Origin: Ottowia thiooxydans DSM 14619
Lineage (GTDB): Bacteria > Pseudomonadota > Gammaproteobacteria > Burkholderiales > Burkholderiaceae_C
DNA length: 64,000 nt
Direction of reading: 5' to 3'
NCBI RefSeq assembly: GCF_000422885.1
Contig: NZ_AUGX01000011.1
Location: 62,001 to 126,000 of the forward strand
This document shows, piece by piece, positions 17,830 through 27,046 of this stretch. A program made the translations under genes and the position numbers. Numbering within the stretch: the stretch's first letter is position 1; the number at the start of each line of letters is the position of its first letter. The notes beneath the pieces were generated by a model. The model was given only the letters and a program-made list of their open reading frames with translations, searched no databases and was not told the DNA's origin.

Positions 17830-19338
17830 ATGTGCGGCATCGTCGGCGTTGTCAGCAACGCACCAGTCAATCAGCTTATCTACGACGCCCTGTTGCTATT
17901 GCAGCACCGCGGGCAAGATGCCGCAGGCATCGTGACGCAGCATGAGCGCAAATTCTTCATGCACAAAGCCAAAGGCATGGTGCGGGACGTGTTTCGTACC
18001 CGCAACATGCGTGCGCTCCCCGGCGCTTCGGGGTTGGGGCAGGTGCGCTATCCCACCGCAGGCAATGCCGCTAGCGAGGAAGAGGCGCAGCCCTTCTATG
18101 TGAATGCACCTTTTGGCATCGTGCTGGTGCACAACGGCAACCTGACCAACGCCCACGCCCAGAAAGCGGAGCTTTTCAACACCGACCATCGGCATACCAA
18201 CACCGATAGCGATTCCGAAGTACTGCTGAACGTGCTGGCGCATGAACTCGAGAAAGCCACGCGTGGCACCCACTTGAGCGCCGCTGAAGTATTTACCGCC
18301 GTGGCCGGAGTGCATCGCCGTGTGCGGGGCTCCTACGCGGTCATTGCTCAGATTGCCGGGCATGGCCTGCTCGCTTTCCGTGATCCCTATGGCATCCGGC
18401 CTCTATGTATGGGTCGCAGCAGCGATGGCACCGTCATGCTCGCCAGCGAATCGGTCGCGCTTGAGGGCACGGGCCACGTTTTTGAGCGGGATGTCGCTCC
18501 TGGCGAAGCCGTGTTTGTCGCCCTGGATGGTACGGTCCACGCCCAAAGCTGTTCCGATCATTCGCAACTGTCGCCTTGTATCTTCGAGTTCGTGTACCTG
18601 GCCCGGCCTGATTCCGTGCTGGATGGCATATCTGTCTATCAAGCGCGGCTGAACCTCGGCAAAACCTTGGCCAAACGCGTGGTCTCCATGGTGCCGCCTG
18701 ATGAAATCGATGTGGTGATCCCCATTCCGGAATCCAGCCGCCCAAGCGCTACCGAACTGGCCCATTGGCTGGGCAAGCCTTACCGCGAAGGTTTCGTGAA
18801 AAATCGCTACGTGGGCCGCACCTTCATCATGCCCGGTCAGTCTGTGCGCGCGCGTTCAGTGCGCCAGAAGCTCAACGCGATCGCCAGCGAATTCGAAGGC
18901 CGCAATGTGCTGCTGGTAGATGATTCCATCGTGCGTGGTACCACTTCTCGCGAAATCGTCCAGATGGCACGCGAGGCCGGCGCTCGCAAGGTTTACCTGG
19001 CGAGCGCAGCGCCTCCTGTACGCCACCCTAATGTCTACGGCATCGATATGCCCACCAAAGAAGAGTTGGTGGCTCACGGCCGTACACAAGAGGAAGTGCG
19101 CCAACTGATCGGTGCAGATGCCTTGATCTACCAGGACGTTGATGCTATGAAGCACGCGGTCGGCGCGCTCAATTCAAGCATTGGCGATTTCGATGCGTCG
19201 TGCTTCGATGGCGTCTACGTCACCGGCGACATCACTGATGGCGATATCGCCCGCTTGAACGAGCAGCGCGTGGTTCCTCAGCAGGAGGGTGAGGAAGATA
19301 CCTCGCGCCTGTCCTTGCCAAACGCCACCCCGGTTTGA
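17830..19338 (+). CDS. purF: Amidophosphoribosyltransferase
   Basis: A 502-residue enzyme for the first step of purine synthesis (PRPP + glutamine to phosphoribosylamine). It begins MCGIVGVVSN, so the N-terminal nucleophile Cys is exposed after Met removal. The glutaminase domain contains LQHRGQDAAGIV and LVHNGNLTNA. The C-terminal phosphoribosyltransferase domain has the PRPP loop NVLLVDDSIVRGTTSREI. GGAG lies just before the start (17817-17820). A 136-base gap after cvpA suggests an additional promoter. Confidence 0.96.
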   Translation: MCGIVGVVSNAPVNQLIYDALLLLQHRGQDAAGIVTQHERKFFMHKAKGMVRDVFRTRNMRALPGASGLGQVRYPTAGNAASEEEAQPFYVNAPFGIVLVHNGNLTNAHAQKAELFNTDHRHTNTDSDSEVLLNVLAHELEKATRGTHLSAAEVFTAVAGVHRRVRGSYAVIAQIAGHGLLAFRDPYGIRPLCMGRSSDGTVMLASESVALEGTGHVFERDVAPGEAVFVALDGTVHAQSCSDHSQLSPCIFEFVYLARPDSVLDGISVYQARLNLGKTLAKRVVSMVPPDEIDVVIPIPESSRPSATELAHWLGKPYREGFVKNRYVGRTFIMPGQSVRARSVRQKLNAIASEFEGRNVLLVDDSIVRGTTSREIVQMAREAGARKVYLASAAPPVRHPNVYGIDMPTKEELVAHGRTQEEVRQLIGADALIYQDVDAMKHAVGALNSSIGDFDASCFDGVYVTGDITDGDIARLNEQRVVPQQEGEEDTSRLSLPNATPV

Positions 19339-19351
19339 AGGCGAGCATTCG

Positions 19352-20590
19352 ATGAATACAGGTTCCAAACCCTCTCCTGATCTACCCGAAGGTCTGCACC
19401 CTGACACTCTGGCCGTGCGTGTGACCGTGCCTCGCAGTCAGTATGGGGAGCACTCCGAGGCGGTATACCTCACCAGCTGCTTCGTGCAGCCGGATGCGGA
19501 AACGTCTGCGCGCCGGTTTGCCAGCCAGGAAGAGGGCTACACCTACACGCGTACTGGTAACCCTTCTGTGACCAGCTTCGAGCGTCGGTTGGCAGCGCTC
19601 GAAGGGGCTGAGAGTGCCGTGGCCACTGCCAGCGGCATGTCTGCCATTCTGCTGATGGGCATGGGTTTGCTCAAGAATGGTGACCACGTGATCTGCTCGC
19701 AGTCCATGTTCGGCTCCACCATCAAGATGTTTGGAACCGATTTTGCAAAATTCGGCGTAGAAACCTCATTCGTTTCTCAGACTGACCCTGCCGCATGGCA
19801 GGCTGCGGTCAAGCCCAACACGCGGCTGCTGTTCGCCGAAACACCCACCAACCCTTTGACCGAGGTGTGCGACATCGCCGCACTTGCGGCCATTGCACAC
19901 GATGCGGGTGCACTCTTGGCTGTGGACAACTGTTTCGCCACCCCCGTTCTGCAGCGCCCCCTTTCAATGGGCGCCGATCTCGTGATCCATTCCGGTACCA
20001 AGTTCCTGGATGGCCAGGGCCGTGTGATGGCTGGCGCCATCTGCGGGCCAAGCAAGTATGTCGACCAGATATTTGCTCCCTTGATCCGATCAGCCGGCAT
20101 GGTGCTGTCACCCTTCAATGCCTGGGTGGTCACCAAGGGGCTCGAAACACTGTCTCTGCGTGTCAAGGCGCAAAGCGCGAATGCCCTGCAAATCGCCAGT
20201 TGGCTGGAGCAACACCCCGCCATTGAGCGCGTTTTCTACCCCGGGCTGCCTTCCCATCCCCAGCATGCGCTCGCGATGGCCCAGCAGTCCGGTATCGGTG
20301 GTGCGGTGATCGCTTTCAGTGTGCGGGGTGATTCACCGGAGCAAACCAGGGCGCGTGCATTCCACGTGATCGACAGCGCTCGCGTATGCAGCATTGCCAC
20401 CAACCTGGGCGATGTTAAAACGCTGATTAGCCATCCTGCCAGCACATCTCATGGCCGCCTGACGGAAGAACAAAGGCAGGCAGCTGGTGTGGTGCAAGGT
20501 TTGATCCGTTTGGCTGTTGGCCTTGAACACGTTCCTGATATTCAGACCGACCTGGCACGTGGCCTGGACAGTTGCCTGGCCATAGCCTGA
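19352..20590 (+). CDS. metZ: O-succinylhomoserine sulfhydrylase
   Basis: A Cys/Met-metabolism PLP enzyme of 412 residues. YTYTRTGNPSVTSFERRLA, ASGMSAILLM, FAETPTNPLTEVCDI and the PLP lysine motif LVIHSGTKFLDGQGR with the substrate region VCSIATNLGDVKTLISHPAS are characteristic. MetZ makes homocysteine from O-succinylhomoserine (or O-acetylhomoserine) and sulfide. The start at ATG 19352 follows GAAGGCGAG; an in-frame codon at 19289 would overlap purF and is rejected. The purF-metZ order is common in Burkholderiales and Pseudomonas. Confidence 0.93.
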   Translation: MNTGSKPSPDLPEGLHPDTLAVRVTVPRSQYGEHSEAVYLTSCFVQPDAETSARRFASQEEGYTYTRTGNPSVTSFERRLAALEGAESAVATASGMSAILLMGMGLLKNGDHVICSQSMFGSTIKMFGTDFAKFGVETSFVSQTDPAAWQAAVKPNTRLLFAETPTNPLTEVCDIAALAAIAHDAGALLAVDNCFATPVLQRPLSMGADLVIHSGTKFLDGQGRVMAGAICGPSKYVDQIFAPLIRSAGMVLSPFNAWVVTKGLETLSLRVKAQSANALQIASWLEQHPAIERVFYPGLPSHPQHALAMAQQSGIGGAVIAFSVRGDSPEQTRARAFHVIDSARVCSIATNLGDVKTLISHPASTSHGRLTEEQRQAAGVVQGLIRLAVGLEHVPDIQTDLARGLDSCLAIA

Positions 20591-20646
20591 TTCCCACTTA
20601 CTTGAGCGCTAGCTCCTTGTGCCTTTGCGGCATAAACGATTGAAAA

Positions 20647-22056
20647 ATGTCAGAAAAACCGTCTTCTACTTCCCAGCGCGTGCGTACTCGCTTTGCGCCT
20701 TCGCCAACGGGTTTCATTCACCTGGGAAATATCCGCTCGGCGTTGTATCCCTGGGCTTTTGCACGCTCGCAGGGGGGTGATTTCATCCTGCGCATAGAAG
20801 ACACGGATCTGGAGCGCTCTACTCAGGCAGCCGTTGATGTCATTGTCGAAGGCATGGCCTGGCTCGGACTCGATCATGACGAGGGGCCCTTCTACCAGAT
20901 GCAGCGCATTGATCGGTACAAGGAAGTGCTTGCCCAATTGCAAGCCGCCGGCCATGTTTACCCCTGCTACACCAGCGTGGCTGAGCTAGACGCCCTGCGT
21001 GAACGCCAAATGGCCGCCAAGCAAAAGCCTCGCTACGATGGCACTTGGCGCCCCGAGCCAGGAAAGACGTTGCCGCCTGTGCCTGAAGGCGTGCAGCCGG
21101 TACTGCGCTTCCGCAATCCCTTGGACGGCATCGTGGCCTGGGACGACAAGGTCAAAGGCCGCATCGAAATTGCCAACGCCGAACTGGATGATCTGGTGAT
21201 TGCGCGCCCTGATGGTACGCCCACCTATAACTTCTGCGTGGTCGTGGACGATATTGACATGCGCATCACCCATGTGATTCGCGGCGACGACCACGTCAAC
21301 AACACGCCACGGCAGATCAACATCTTCCAGGCCCTGGGCCACGAAATTCCCATCTACGCGCATTTGCCCACCGTGCTGAACGAGCAGGGCGAGAAGATGA
21401 GCAAGCGCAACGGTGCGAAGCCCGTTACGCAATACCGTGACGAAGGCTTCCTGGCAGATGCCATGGTCAACTACCTTGCGCGCCTGGGTTGGAGCCATGG
21501 CGATGATGAGCTCTTCAGCCGTCAGCAGTTTCTCGAATGGTTCAACCTCGATCACCTGGGCAGGAGCGCTGCGCAATTTGACGAAGCCAAGCTTCGTTGG
21601 GTCAATGCGCAGCACCTGAAAGCCATGGACGATACGGCCCTTGCCGCATTGGTAGCCACGCAGCTACAGCAGCGGGGCATTACCCCGGACGATCGCTTGG
21701 TGGCCATCTGCGGCCTGTTCAAAGACCGGTGCGAGACTACCGTTGCCCTGACCGATTGGGCGCAGGCTTTCTATACAGACCTGCAACCAAGCGCGGACGA
21801 CTTGGCTACGCATGTCACGGACGCTATCAGGCCCGCGCTGACTACCCTGGCCGATCTCCTGGAGAAAGCCACCTGGGACAAAGCTTCCATCGCGGCTGCC
21901 ATCAAGCAGACTCTATCGACGCACAGCCTCAAGATGCCCCAACTGGCTATGCCTGTTCGTGTACTGATCATGGGTACACCGCAAACTCCCTCGGTGGATG
22001 CCGTGCTCGCACTGCAAAATTCCAAAAAAGTTTTGGACAGTTTGCGTAAGGGCTGA
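20647..22056 (+). CDS. gltX: Glutamyl-tRNA synthetase
   Basis: A class I aminoacyl-tRNA synthetase of 469 residues. The HIGH-type signature is [19 protein letters not shown] and the second signature is [22 protein letters not shown] at the start and [13 protein letters not shown] are typical of GluRS. It charges tRNA-Glu and acts in the cytoplasm. Two tRNA-Glu genes lie immediately downstream in the tRNA cluster, a natural though not obligatory neighbourhood. Confidence 0.96.
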   Translation: MSEKPSSTSQRVRTRFAPSPTGFIHLGNIRSALYPWAFARSQGGDFILRIEDTDLERSTQAAVDVIVEGMAWLGLDHDEGPFYQMQRIDRYKEVLAQLQAAGHVYPCYTSVAELDALRERQMAAKQKPRYDGTWRPEPGKTLPPVPEGVQPVLRFRNPLDGIVAWDDKVKGRIEIANAELDDLVIARPDGTPTYNFCVVVDDIDMRITHVIRGDDHVNNTPRQINIFQALGHEIPIYAHLPTVLNEQGEKMSKRNGAKPVTQYRDEGFLADAMVNYLARLGWSHGDDELFSRQQFLEWFNLDHLGRSAAQFDEAKLRWVNAQHLKAMDDTALAALVATQLQQRGITPDDRLVAICGLFKDRCETTVALTDWAQAFYTDLQPSADDLATHVTDAIRPALTTLADLLEKATWDKASIAAAIKQTLSTHSLKMPQLAMPVRVLIMGTPQTPSVDAVLALQNSKKVLDSLRKG

Positions 22057-22071
22057 TTTTCATCGTATACT
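22042..22071 (+). promoter_or_regulatory. Candidate sigma-70 promoter for the tRNA cluster
   Basis: TTGCGT at 22042-22047 and TATACT at 22066-22071 are separated by 18 bases. The -10 ends 20 bases before the tRNA-Ala gene. It overlaps the 3' end of gltX. Confidence 0.5.
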
Positions 22072-22090
22072 TCGAGGCTCGACACCCAAC

Positions 22091-22166
<76 letters not shown>

Positions 22167-22196
22167 AAGTGTCGAATTGGTTAGTTCCAAGGTTTT

Positions 22197-22272
22197 GACC
22201 CTATCGTCTAGAGGCCTAGGACATCACCCTTTCACGGTGAGTACCGGGGTTCGAATCCCCGTAGGGTCGCCA
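22197..22272 (+). tRNA. tRNA-Glu (anticodon TTC), copy 1
   Basis: 76 bases. The acceptor GACCCTA pairs with TAGGGTC, the anticodon loop is CTTTCAC (TTC), the T-arm is CCGGGGTTCGAATCCCCG and CCA is encoded. The sequence is identical to the copy at 22481. Confidence 0.95.
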
Positions 22273-22321
22273 AGTTTGGCTGCACTTGAACTCGAAAGAG
22301 TTACAACGCAGCTACCAACGC

Positions 22322-22398
22322 GGAGTGGTAGTTCAGTTGGTTAGAATACCGGCCTGTCACGCCGGGGGTCGCGGGTTCGAGCCCCGTCCGCTCCGCCA
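22322..22398 (+). tRNA. tRNA-Asp (anticodon GTC), copy 1
   Basis: 77 bases. The acceptor GGAGTGG pairs with CCGCTCC, the anticodon loop contains TGTCACG (GTC), and CCA is encoded. It is followed by a strong hairpin. Confidence 0.95.
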
Positions 22399-22405
22399 AC
22401 TTATA

Positions 22406-22445
22406 ATGCCCTGTTGCTAAGAAATTAGCGGCAGGGCATTTCTTA
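22406..22445 (+). terminator. Strong hairpin between the duplicated tRNA pairs
   Basis: The arm 22406-22420 pairs with 22425-22439 over 15 bp (two G-U pairs) around loop GAAA, followed by TTTCTT. The stem is long and the T-run weak, so it may act as a terminator or a processing signal. Confidence 0.6.
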
Positions 22446-22480
22446 TCCATGATTTTTGGGTAAGAATGTGTTCGTTTGAT

Positions 22481-22556
22481 GACCCTATCGTCTAGAGGCC
22501 TAGGACATCACCCTTTCACGGTGAGTACCGGGGTTCGAATCCCCGTAGGGTCGCCA
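22481..22556 (+). tRNA. tRNA-Glu (anticodon TTC), copy 2
   Basis: 76 bases, identical to the gene at 22197 including the encoded CCA and the following CAAGTTTGGC spacer. Confidence 0.95.
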
Positions 22557-22604
22557 AGTTTGGCTGCACTTGAACTCGTAAGAGTTGCAACGTAGCCACC
22601 ACGC

Positions 22605-22681
22605 GGAGTGGTAGTTCAGTTGGTTAGAATACCGGCCTGTCACGCCGGGGGTCGCGGGTTCGAGCCCCGTCCGCTCCGCCA
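22605..22681 (+). tRNA. tRNA-Asp (anticodon GTC), copy 2
   Basis: 77 bases, identical to the gene at 22322, ending in an encoded CCA just before the terminator at 22688. Confidence 0.95.
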
Positions 22682-22687
22682 TAGTTT

Positions 22688-22724
22688 GAAAGCCTTGCAG
22701 GTCAATGATCTGCAAGGCTTTTTA
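22688..22724 (+). terminator. Intrinsic terminator of the tRNA cluster
   Basis: AGCCTTGCAG (22691-22700) pairs perfectly with CTGCAAGGCT (22710-22719), followed by TTTT. It directly follows the last tRNA-Asp. Confidence 0.85.
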
Positions 22725-22877
22725 ATTTCTATTCCAAAGTTTGGAATATGACTTCTTGGTGAGACCTTTGGCCTATCCCGTGGGCGTCGGTGTCCGAATT
22801 CAGCTTGTCCGGCGTGCACTGCCCTTGGTAGGTCAGTACTGCAGGCTTAAAGCCCGGTCGGCCATGTAGTGGTCAGA

Positions 22878-23414
22878 CTATGGGCAAGATTTATCCTTGT
22901 GCACAGAGTACACGCCACCCCGCAGACAAGTATAGAGAATGAGGTTCTTAATGGGCAATAGCAGTCCTGGGTGACTGTTTTTCCCCTTAACTCGTAATGT
23001 CTCGATGTAGTCCAGAAGTGTCTCGCCCTTTGTGTTTGGCATGTTGAGAATCTTTGGAAAGATCTGCGGCTCTTTTCTCTTCCGTGAGTAATACAGCCAG
23101 ATGCTATGAAGGAAGTCAGCACGAGATTCAGGAGCATCTGCGATTGAGTGAATCATCGGACTTTTCACGGCGCGGGAATAGTTCTCTGACTGGCACTTAT
23201 TGTGAAAAAAATACTCGTCAGCGGGAAACGGGGATTGCTCGAACTCTTTAATCAGGCTCCCCACCAACTCTTTTGGAGTCTGGTCAAATTTCATGCAATA
23301 TTTTTCGATGTAGTCTTCTTGTGTGGGTTCAGTTTCCGCAGATGTGGCAGTCGCGAACATTAGGAGCGTGAGCGACAGTGCAGCAAGTTTCTTAAAGTTG
23401 AATGGTTTGTTCAT
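22878..23414 (-). CDS. Hypothetical secreted protein
   Basis: A 178-residue protein of unknown function. ATG 23414 starts a clear signal peptide (MNKPFNFKKLAALSLTLLMF, cleavage near TSAE). The mature part is about 150 residues and has four scattered cysteines, at YCMKFD, NKCQSEN, YTCLRG and near the C-terminus KSCP, compatible with periplasmic disulfides. Base composition looks more AT-rich than the flanking core genes. The frame extends 28 codons upstream, but the signal peptide decides the start. It stands alone just after the tRNA cluster. No family was recognised. Confidence 0.6.
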   Translation of the reverse strand: MNKPFNFKKLAALSLTLLMFATATSAETEPTQEDYIEKYCMKFDQTPKELVGSLIKEFEQSPFPADEYFFHNKCQSENYSRAVKSPMIHSIADAPESRADFLHSIWLYYSRKRKEPQIFPKILNMPNTKGETLLDYIETLRVKGKNSHPGLLLPIKNLILYTCLRGGVYSVHKDKSCP

Positions 23415-23710
23415 CTGCAATTCCATAGGTTGGCGAAATTTTGCATGATGAGAACTGACCACGCAATAGTTCTTACTTAACTGCTGTAAGCCAAGCAAAA
23501 TTAGCCGAGCCTTAAACTGAGGAGGACCTCCGTCCCGCCTAGTTCCATGTGAAGGTAAAAGCTTGGACTGGTCCTACGCTCCGAGTCCGAGGCTCTCTCG
23601 ATATCACCGAGACAGAGAGCAATGGGTAATGAGCGCCATGGTTAGAGTCAACCACGGCCAGCATATTGGTCGCCCAAGTTTTCGTTCGCATGTCCGAGCC
23701 AACGTGCCAT
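23415..23710. other. Intergenic region without recognised gene
   Basis: No frame with protein-like features is seen. A weak dyad, GCTCTCT (23592-23598) with AGAGAGC (23614-23620), is present without a T-run. The left part must hold the secreted protein gene's promoter. Confidence 0.4.
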
Positions 23711-24535
23711 CTACCGTAGATTGACTTGGCGGTTCGCCATATTCACGAGTTGCACAAGTGCAGGCCCGATGCTCTTCAAGAGGTCCGTCTGGTTTGCGCG
23801 GTATCCCGGCACGGCACAGTTGAACAGCAAATTCCGCGGGCCGTACTGGATCGTTGACGCAACGCCCACTGCCAGTATCCCCATGCCCGCATCCCCCAGG
23901 TTGATCGCAAAACCTCGCTTTGGGTATTGAGAGAAGCTGTCCTTGAGACCCTCGGAGGATCGGCTGAACTCATCTGGTCGCTCCTGCTTTGCGCGCGCGA
24001 GAAACCCGGTACGTTGTGATGCGGTGTGCTGAGACAACCAGCTGCGTCCCATTGCCGTCTCCACGATTCCCCGCACGGCGCCGACGGCCGGTCGCATCAG
24101 CGTGCCGCGCTCGTGCGCGCATGACTCCACGTAGACCACGTCGAGGTCCATCGCCACGCCGACGGACACGGCGCCTTCGAAGCGCTCTGCCATTGACTGC
24201 ATGGCGGGCCTCAGTTGCGTGATCAAAGGCATGTTGACGACATAGGGGTAACCCAATGTCAATGCGGCGGGGCCGATGAAATAGCGGTCCAGGCGATCGT
24301 CATGATCCAGGAAGCCCATCGCTTGCAGACTTCGACAAAGGCGGCTGACCGTGGGGCGGGGTAGGCCCAGGCGTTCCGCAAACTCGCTGTTGGCGTGTGC
24401 GCGAGGGTCGTGCACAAAGCACTGCAAGATCATGAGGCCCTTCGCCAGGGTGCCCGAAAAATAGGGGTCGTCGTCGCGCACCTTTTGCAGGTCCGTCCGG
24501 GTTTTGATTTGGTGCAGGGCTCGGTGTTCTGGCAT
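23711..24535 (-). CDS. IclR-family transcriptional regulator
   Basis: A 274-residue regulator. The N-terminal winged helix includes LAKGLMILQCFVHDPR, NSEFAERLGLPRPTVSRLCRSL and MGFLDHDDRLDRYFIGPA, the typical IclR DNA-binding region. The C-terminal effector domain has VVYVESCAHERGTLMRPAVG and a degraded HxR-GxA segment. It is transcribed away from the acyl-CoA dehydrogenase/CoA-transferase/Bug operon and very likely controls it from the 98-base gap. The effector is unknown; a pathway acid or its CoA ester is the usual kind. Confidence 0.9.
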   Translation of the reverse strand: MPEHRALHQIKTRTDLQKVRDDDPYFSGTLAKGLMILQCFVHDPRAHANSEFAERLGLPRPTVSRLCRSLQAMGFLDHDDRLDRYFIGPAALTLGYPYVVNMPLITQLRPAMQSMAERFEGAVSVGVAMDLDVVYVESCAHERGTLMRPAVGAVRGIVETAMGRSWLSQHTASQRTGFLARAKQERPDEFSRSSEGLKDSFSQYPKRGFAINLGDAGMGILAVGVASTIQYGPRNLLFNCAVPGYRANQTDLLKSIGPALVQLVNMANRQVNLR

Positions 24536-24575
24536 GCACCATTCTGAAGGCAGCGTGGTGCACTGGCAAATCGTC

Positions 24576-24598
24576 GTTCCAATAGTTGAAACTCTATT
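24576..24598. promoter_or_regulatory. Candidate IclR operator
   Basis: GTTCCA-N5-TGAAAC at 24576-24592 is an imperfect dyad (five of six positions). It overlaps AATAG-N8-CTATT at 24581-24598. The position between the divergent regulator and its presumed target operon supports a regulatory role. Confidence 0.4.
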
Positions 24599-24633
24599 CG
24601 ACTAATGCGAGCGGTGCCGCCTAGAGTGCGCAC

Positions 24634-25800
24634 ATGATTCGAAACGCCGCACGCTTGGAAAACCTTATTTATGGGATTCGCGTCTTTGTGCGCGAGTGCT
24701 GGCATCCGCTGGAAGATGAAGTTGATCGCACTTCCACCATTCCGCAGGATGTGGTCGAAAGGCTTCGCCGGGAGGGCTATTTTGGCTGGAGCATTCCTGA
24801 AGCCTATGGCGGGCTCGGACTGACGGCAGAAGAACTGGTGCTGTGTGCGATGGAGTTGTCGCAAGCTTCGGTGGCGCTGCGCGCCCGCGTAGGAACCAAC
24901 ACAGGCATAGGGTCAGAGGCTCTGGTGGCAGACGGTACGGAGGCGCAGAAGGCCCGGTGGCTTCCTCGAATGGCCAGCGGAGAGCTCACGGCGTGCCTGG
25001 CTCTCACCGAGCCCGACGCGGGCTCCGAGGCAAGCAACATACAGACCACGGCCCGCCGAGATGGCGACGACTACGTGCTGAACGGCGTCAAGCGCTTTAT
25101 AACCAACGCGCCGCTGGCCGATGTCTTCACTGTGATCGCGCGCACCGAAGAGGGCTCGCGCGGCAGTGCCGGCCTTACCGCGTTTTTGGTCGAACGCGGT
25201 ACTCCCGGACTGCGTACCGGTGAGCCCTACCGCAAGATGGGCCAGGCGGGCTCGCCCGTGTCCGACGTCATCCTGGAGGACTGCCGCGTACCGGCAACCC
25301 ACATCATTAGCGAGCGCGAGGGTGTTGGTTTTCACACGGTCATGAAGGTGCTGAATAAGCAGCGCCTGCACCTGGCGGCCCTGTGCACCGGGCCGGCCAT
25401 TCGCATGCTGGATCTGGCCTTGAGCCATACGCGTGCTCGCAGCCAGTTCGGGCAACCCGTGGCCAATTTTCAGCTGGTGCAGGCCATGATCGCGGACTGC
25501 CAAACCGAAATCTTCGCCGCGCGCTCCATGATCCTGGAAGCGGCCCGCGCGCGGGACCGGGGCGAAGACGTGGCGCTCGCTGCTTCCATGTGCAAATACT
25601 TTGCTTCCGAGATGTGCGGCCGTGTGGCCGATCGTTGCGTGCAGATGTTTGGCGGCTCAGGCTATGTTGCCGATTTCAGTTCCATCGAGCGCTACTACCG
25701 CGACGTTCGGTTGTTCCGCTTGTACGAAGGTACCAGCCAGATACACCAGCTCAACATTGCCAAGCTCACGTTGCGCGATCTCCAACAGGCGCGCCCATGA
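24634..25800 (+). CDS. Acyl-CoA dehydrogenase
   Basis: A 388-residue flavoenzyme of the acyl-CoA dehydrogenase family. Visible motifs are CLALTEPDAGSEASNIQT (FAD contact), LNGVKRFITNAPLADVF, HTRARSQFGQPVANFQLVQ and the C-terminal YEGTSQIHQLNIAKL carrying the catalytic Glu. It introduces a 2,3-double bond in an acyl-CoA and passes electrons to ETF. It is the first gene of an operon; its stop overlaps the next start in ATGA. The substrate is unknown and is presumably made by the CoA-transferase encoded next. Confidence 0.92.
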   Translation: MIRNAARLENLIYGIRVFVRECWHPLEDEVDRTSTIPQDVVERLRREGYFGWSIPEAYGGLGLTAEELVLCAMELSQASVALRARVGTNTGIGSEALVADGTEAQKARWLPRMASGELTACLALTEPDAGSEASNIQTTARRDGDDYVLNGVKRFITNAPLADVFTVIARTEEGSRGSAGLTAFLVERGTPGLRTGEPYRKMGQAGSPVSDVILEDCRVPATHIISEREGVGFHTVMKVLNKQRLHLAALCTGPAIRMLDLALSHTRARSQFGQPVANFQLVQAMIADCQTEIFAARSMILEAARARDRGEDVALAASMCKYFASEMCGRVADRCVQMFGGSGYVADFSSIERYYRDVRLFRLYEGTSQIHQLNIAKLTLRDLQQARP

Positions 25801-27005
25801 ACACTGCTGGCTACCCGTTAAAGGGCGTTCGAATCCTGGACATGGCAACAGTTATTGCCGCGCCGTTCGCCGCCACGCTGTGCGGTGATATGGGCGCCGA
25901 AGTCGTCAAGCTCGAGCTTCCCATAGGCAACGACCCTCTTCGAAGCCTGGCTCCTGTGCATGAAGGACACGCCCTTTTCTGGAAGACCACCAACCGCGGA
26001 AAGAAAGGCATCTCACTGGACGTTCGAAAGGCTGAAGGGCGCGAGCTGTTTCTGAAGTTGATCGGTGACTTCGATGTGCTGGTGGAGAACTTTCGCACCG
26101 ACACGATGGACCAGTGGGGCCTGAGCCTCGAAACCTTGCATGCCCACAATCCAGGGCTCATCGTTTTGCGGCTAACGGGCTTCGGCCAGACCGGCCCTTA
26201 CGCACGCCGGCCAGGATTTGCACGGATCTTCGAGGCCATGAGCGGCTTTACTCATTTGACCGGTGAGCCCGGGGGTCCGCCGCAACACATGAACTACCCT
26301 CTGGGAGATGTCACCGCGGGGTTGTTCGGCGCTTTTTCCATCTGCGCCGCACTGGCTGAGCGCAACTCAAAAATTCCTGCAGAGCGGCTGGGTGTCGAGA
26401 TTGACCTCTCCGCCACCGAGGCCATGATGCGCCTGCTCGATCCACTCGCTGCCGAGTACCGAATCGGTGGCATTGTTCGGGAGCGGGCGGGGTCGCGCGC
26501 AACCTATACATCGCCGTCGAACGTATACCAAACTGCGGATGGCATCTGGTGCACGCTCGTGGGTACCGGTGATGCGATGTTCGCCCGCATTTGTCGCGCC
26601 ATGGGGTGTGCCGAGCTGGCCGAGGATCCGCAGTTCGCAACTAACGAACAACGCATGCAAAACCTGGAGCAATTGGATGCACGCATTGCAGCGTGGTGCA
26701 AAGGCCTGCCGTTTGCCGAACTTGAGGTTCTGCTCGACCGCCACGATGTACCACACAGCAAGGTGTATTCGATCGCGGACAGTCTCCGCGACCCGCAAAT
26801 GCTGTCGCGCGGCGCGTTCATTGACCTGGTTGACCCGCAGTTGGGCGCCGTACCAGCGCCGGCACCCGTGCCGAGGTTTGTGGGACGCGAGTCCCAGCGG
26901 CTTTCCGTGGGGCCTGACACCGGTCAACACAATGAAGAGGTTTACGGCGATCTTGGCCTGACCGCGCAGGACCTGCGGGGATTGCGCGAAGCGGGTGTGA
27001 TCTAG
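25797..27005 (+). CDS. CaiB/BaiF family III CoA-transferase
   Basis: A 402-residue family III CoA-transferase. The start at 25797 overlaps the dehydrogenase stop by four bases; a longer in-frame extension to 25383 would lie inside the dehydrogenase gene and is rejected. Motifs are LKGVRILDMATVIAAPF, GDMGAEVVKLE, NRGKKGISLDV and MNYPLGDVTAGLFGA with the expected catalytic Asp. These enzymes move CoA from a donor thioester to an acid without ATP. The gene context (IclR, ACAD, Bug) suggests activation of an imported carboxylate before dehydrogenation. Confidence 0.92.
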   Translation: MNTAGYPLKGVRILDMATVIAAPFAATLCGDMGAEVVKLELPIGNDPLRSLAPVHEGHALFWKTTNRGKKGISLDVRKAEGRELFLKLIGDFDVLVENFRTDTMDQWGLSLETLHAHNPGLIVLRLTGFGQTGPYARRPGFARIFEAMSGFTHLTGEPGGPPQHMNYPLGDVTAGLFGAFSICAALAERNSKIPAERLGVEIDLSATEAMMRLLDPLAAEYRIGGIVRERAGSRATYTSPSNVYQTADGIWCTLVGTGDAMFARICRAMGCAELAEDPQFATNEQRMQNLEQLDARIAAWCKGLPFAELEVLLDRHDVPHSKVYSIADSLRDPQMLSRGAFIDLVDPQLGAVPAPAPVPRFVGRESQRLSVGPDTGQHNEEVYGDLGLTAQDLRGLREAGVI

Positions 27006-27046
27006 AAAAAGTCTCGCAATCTCTATTACTCCCCCAAAGGAACACC

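Larger units (their letters stand above)
22197..22681. repeat. Tandem duplication of a tRNA-Glu/tRNA-Asp pair
   Basis: The block 22197-22398 recurs at 22481-22681. Both tRNA genes are identical and the spacer between them is nearly identical, with a handful of substitutions and a one-base length difference. The offset is 284 bases. Confidence 0.9.

Noticed and set aside
22500-22715. Minus-strand 71-codon frame over the second tRNA-Glu/Asp pair
   Set aside because: It is the antisense of two perfect tRNA genes and a terminator; the LEPATPGVTGRYSNQ-type peptide is a well-known spurious translation of tRNA loci.
25383-25796. In-frame extension of the CoA-transferase
   Set aside because: It lies inside the acyl-CoA dehydrogenase gene; the family N-terminus begins at the ATGA overlap at 25797.
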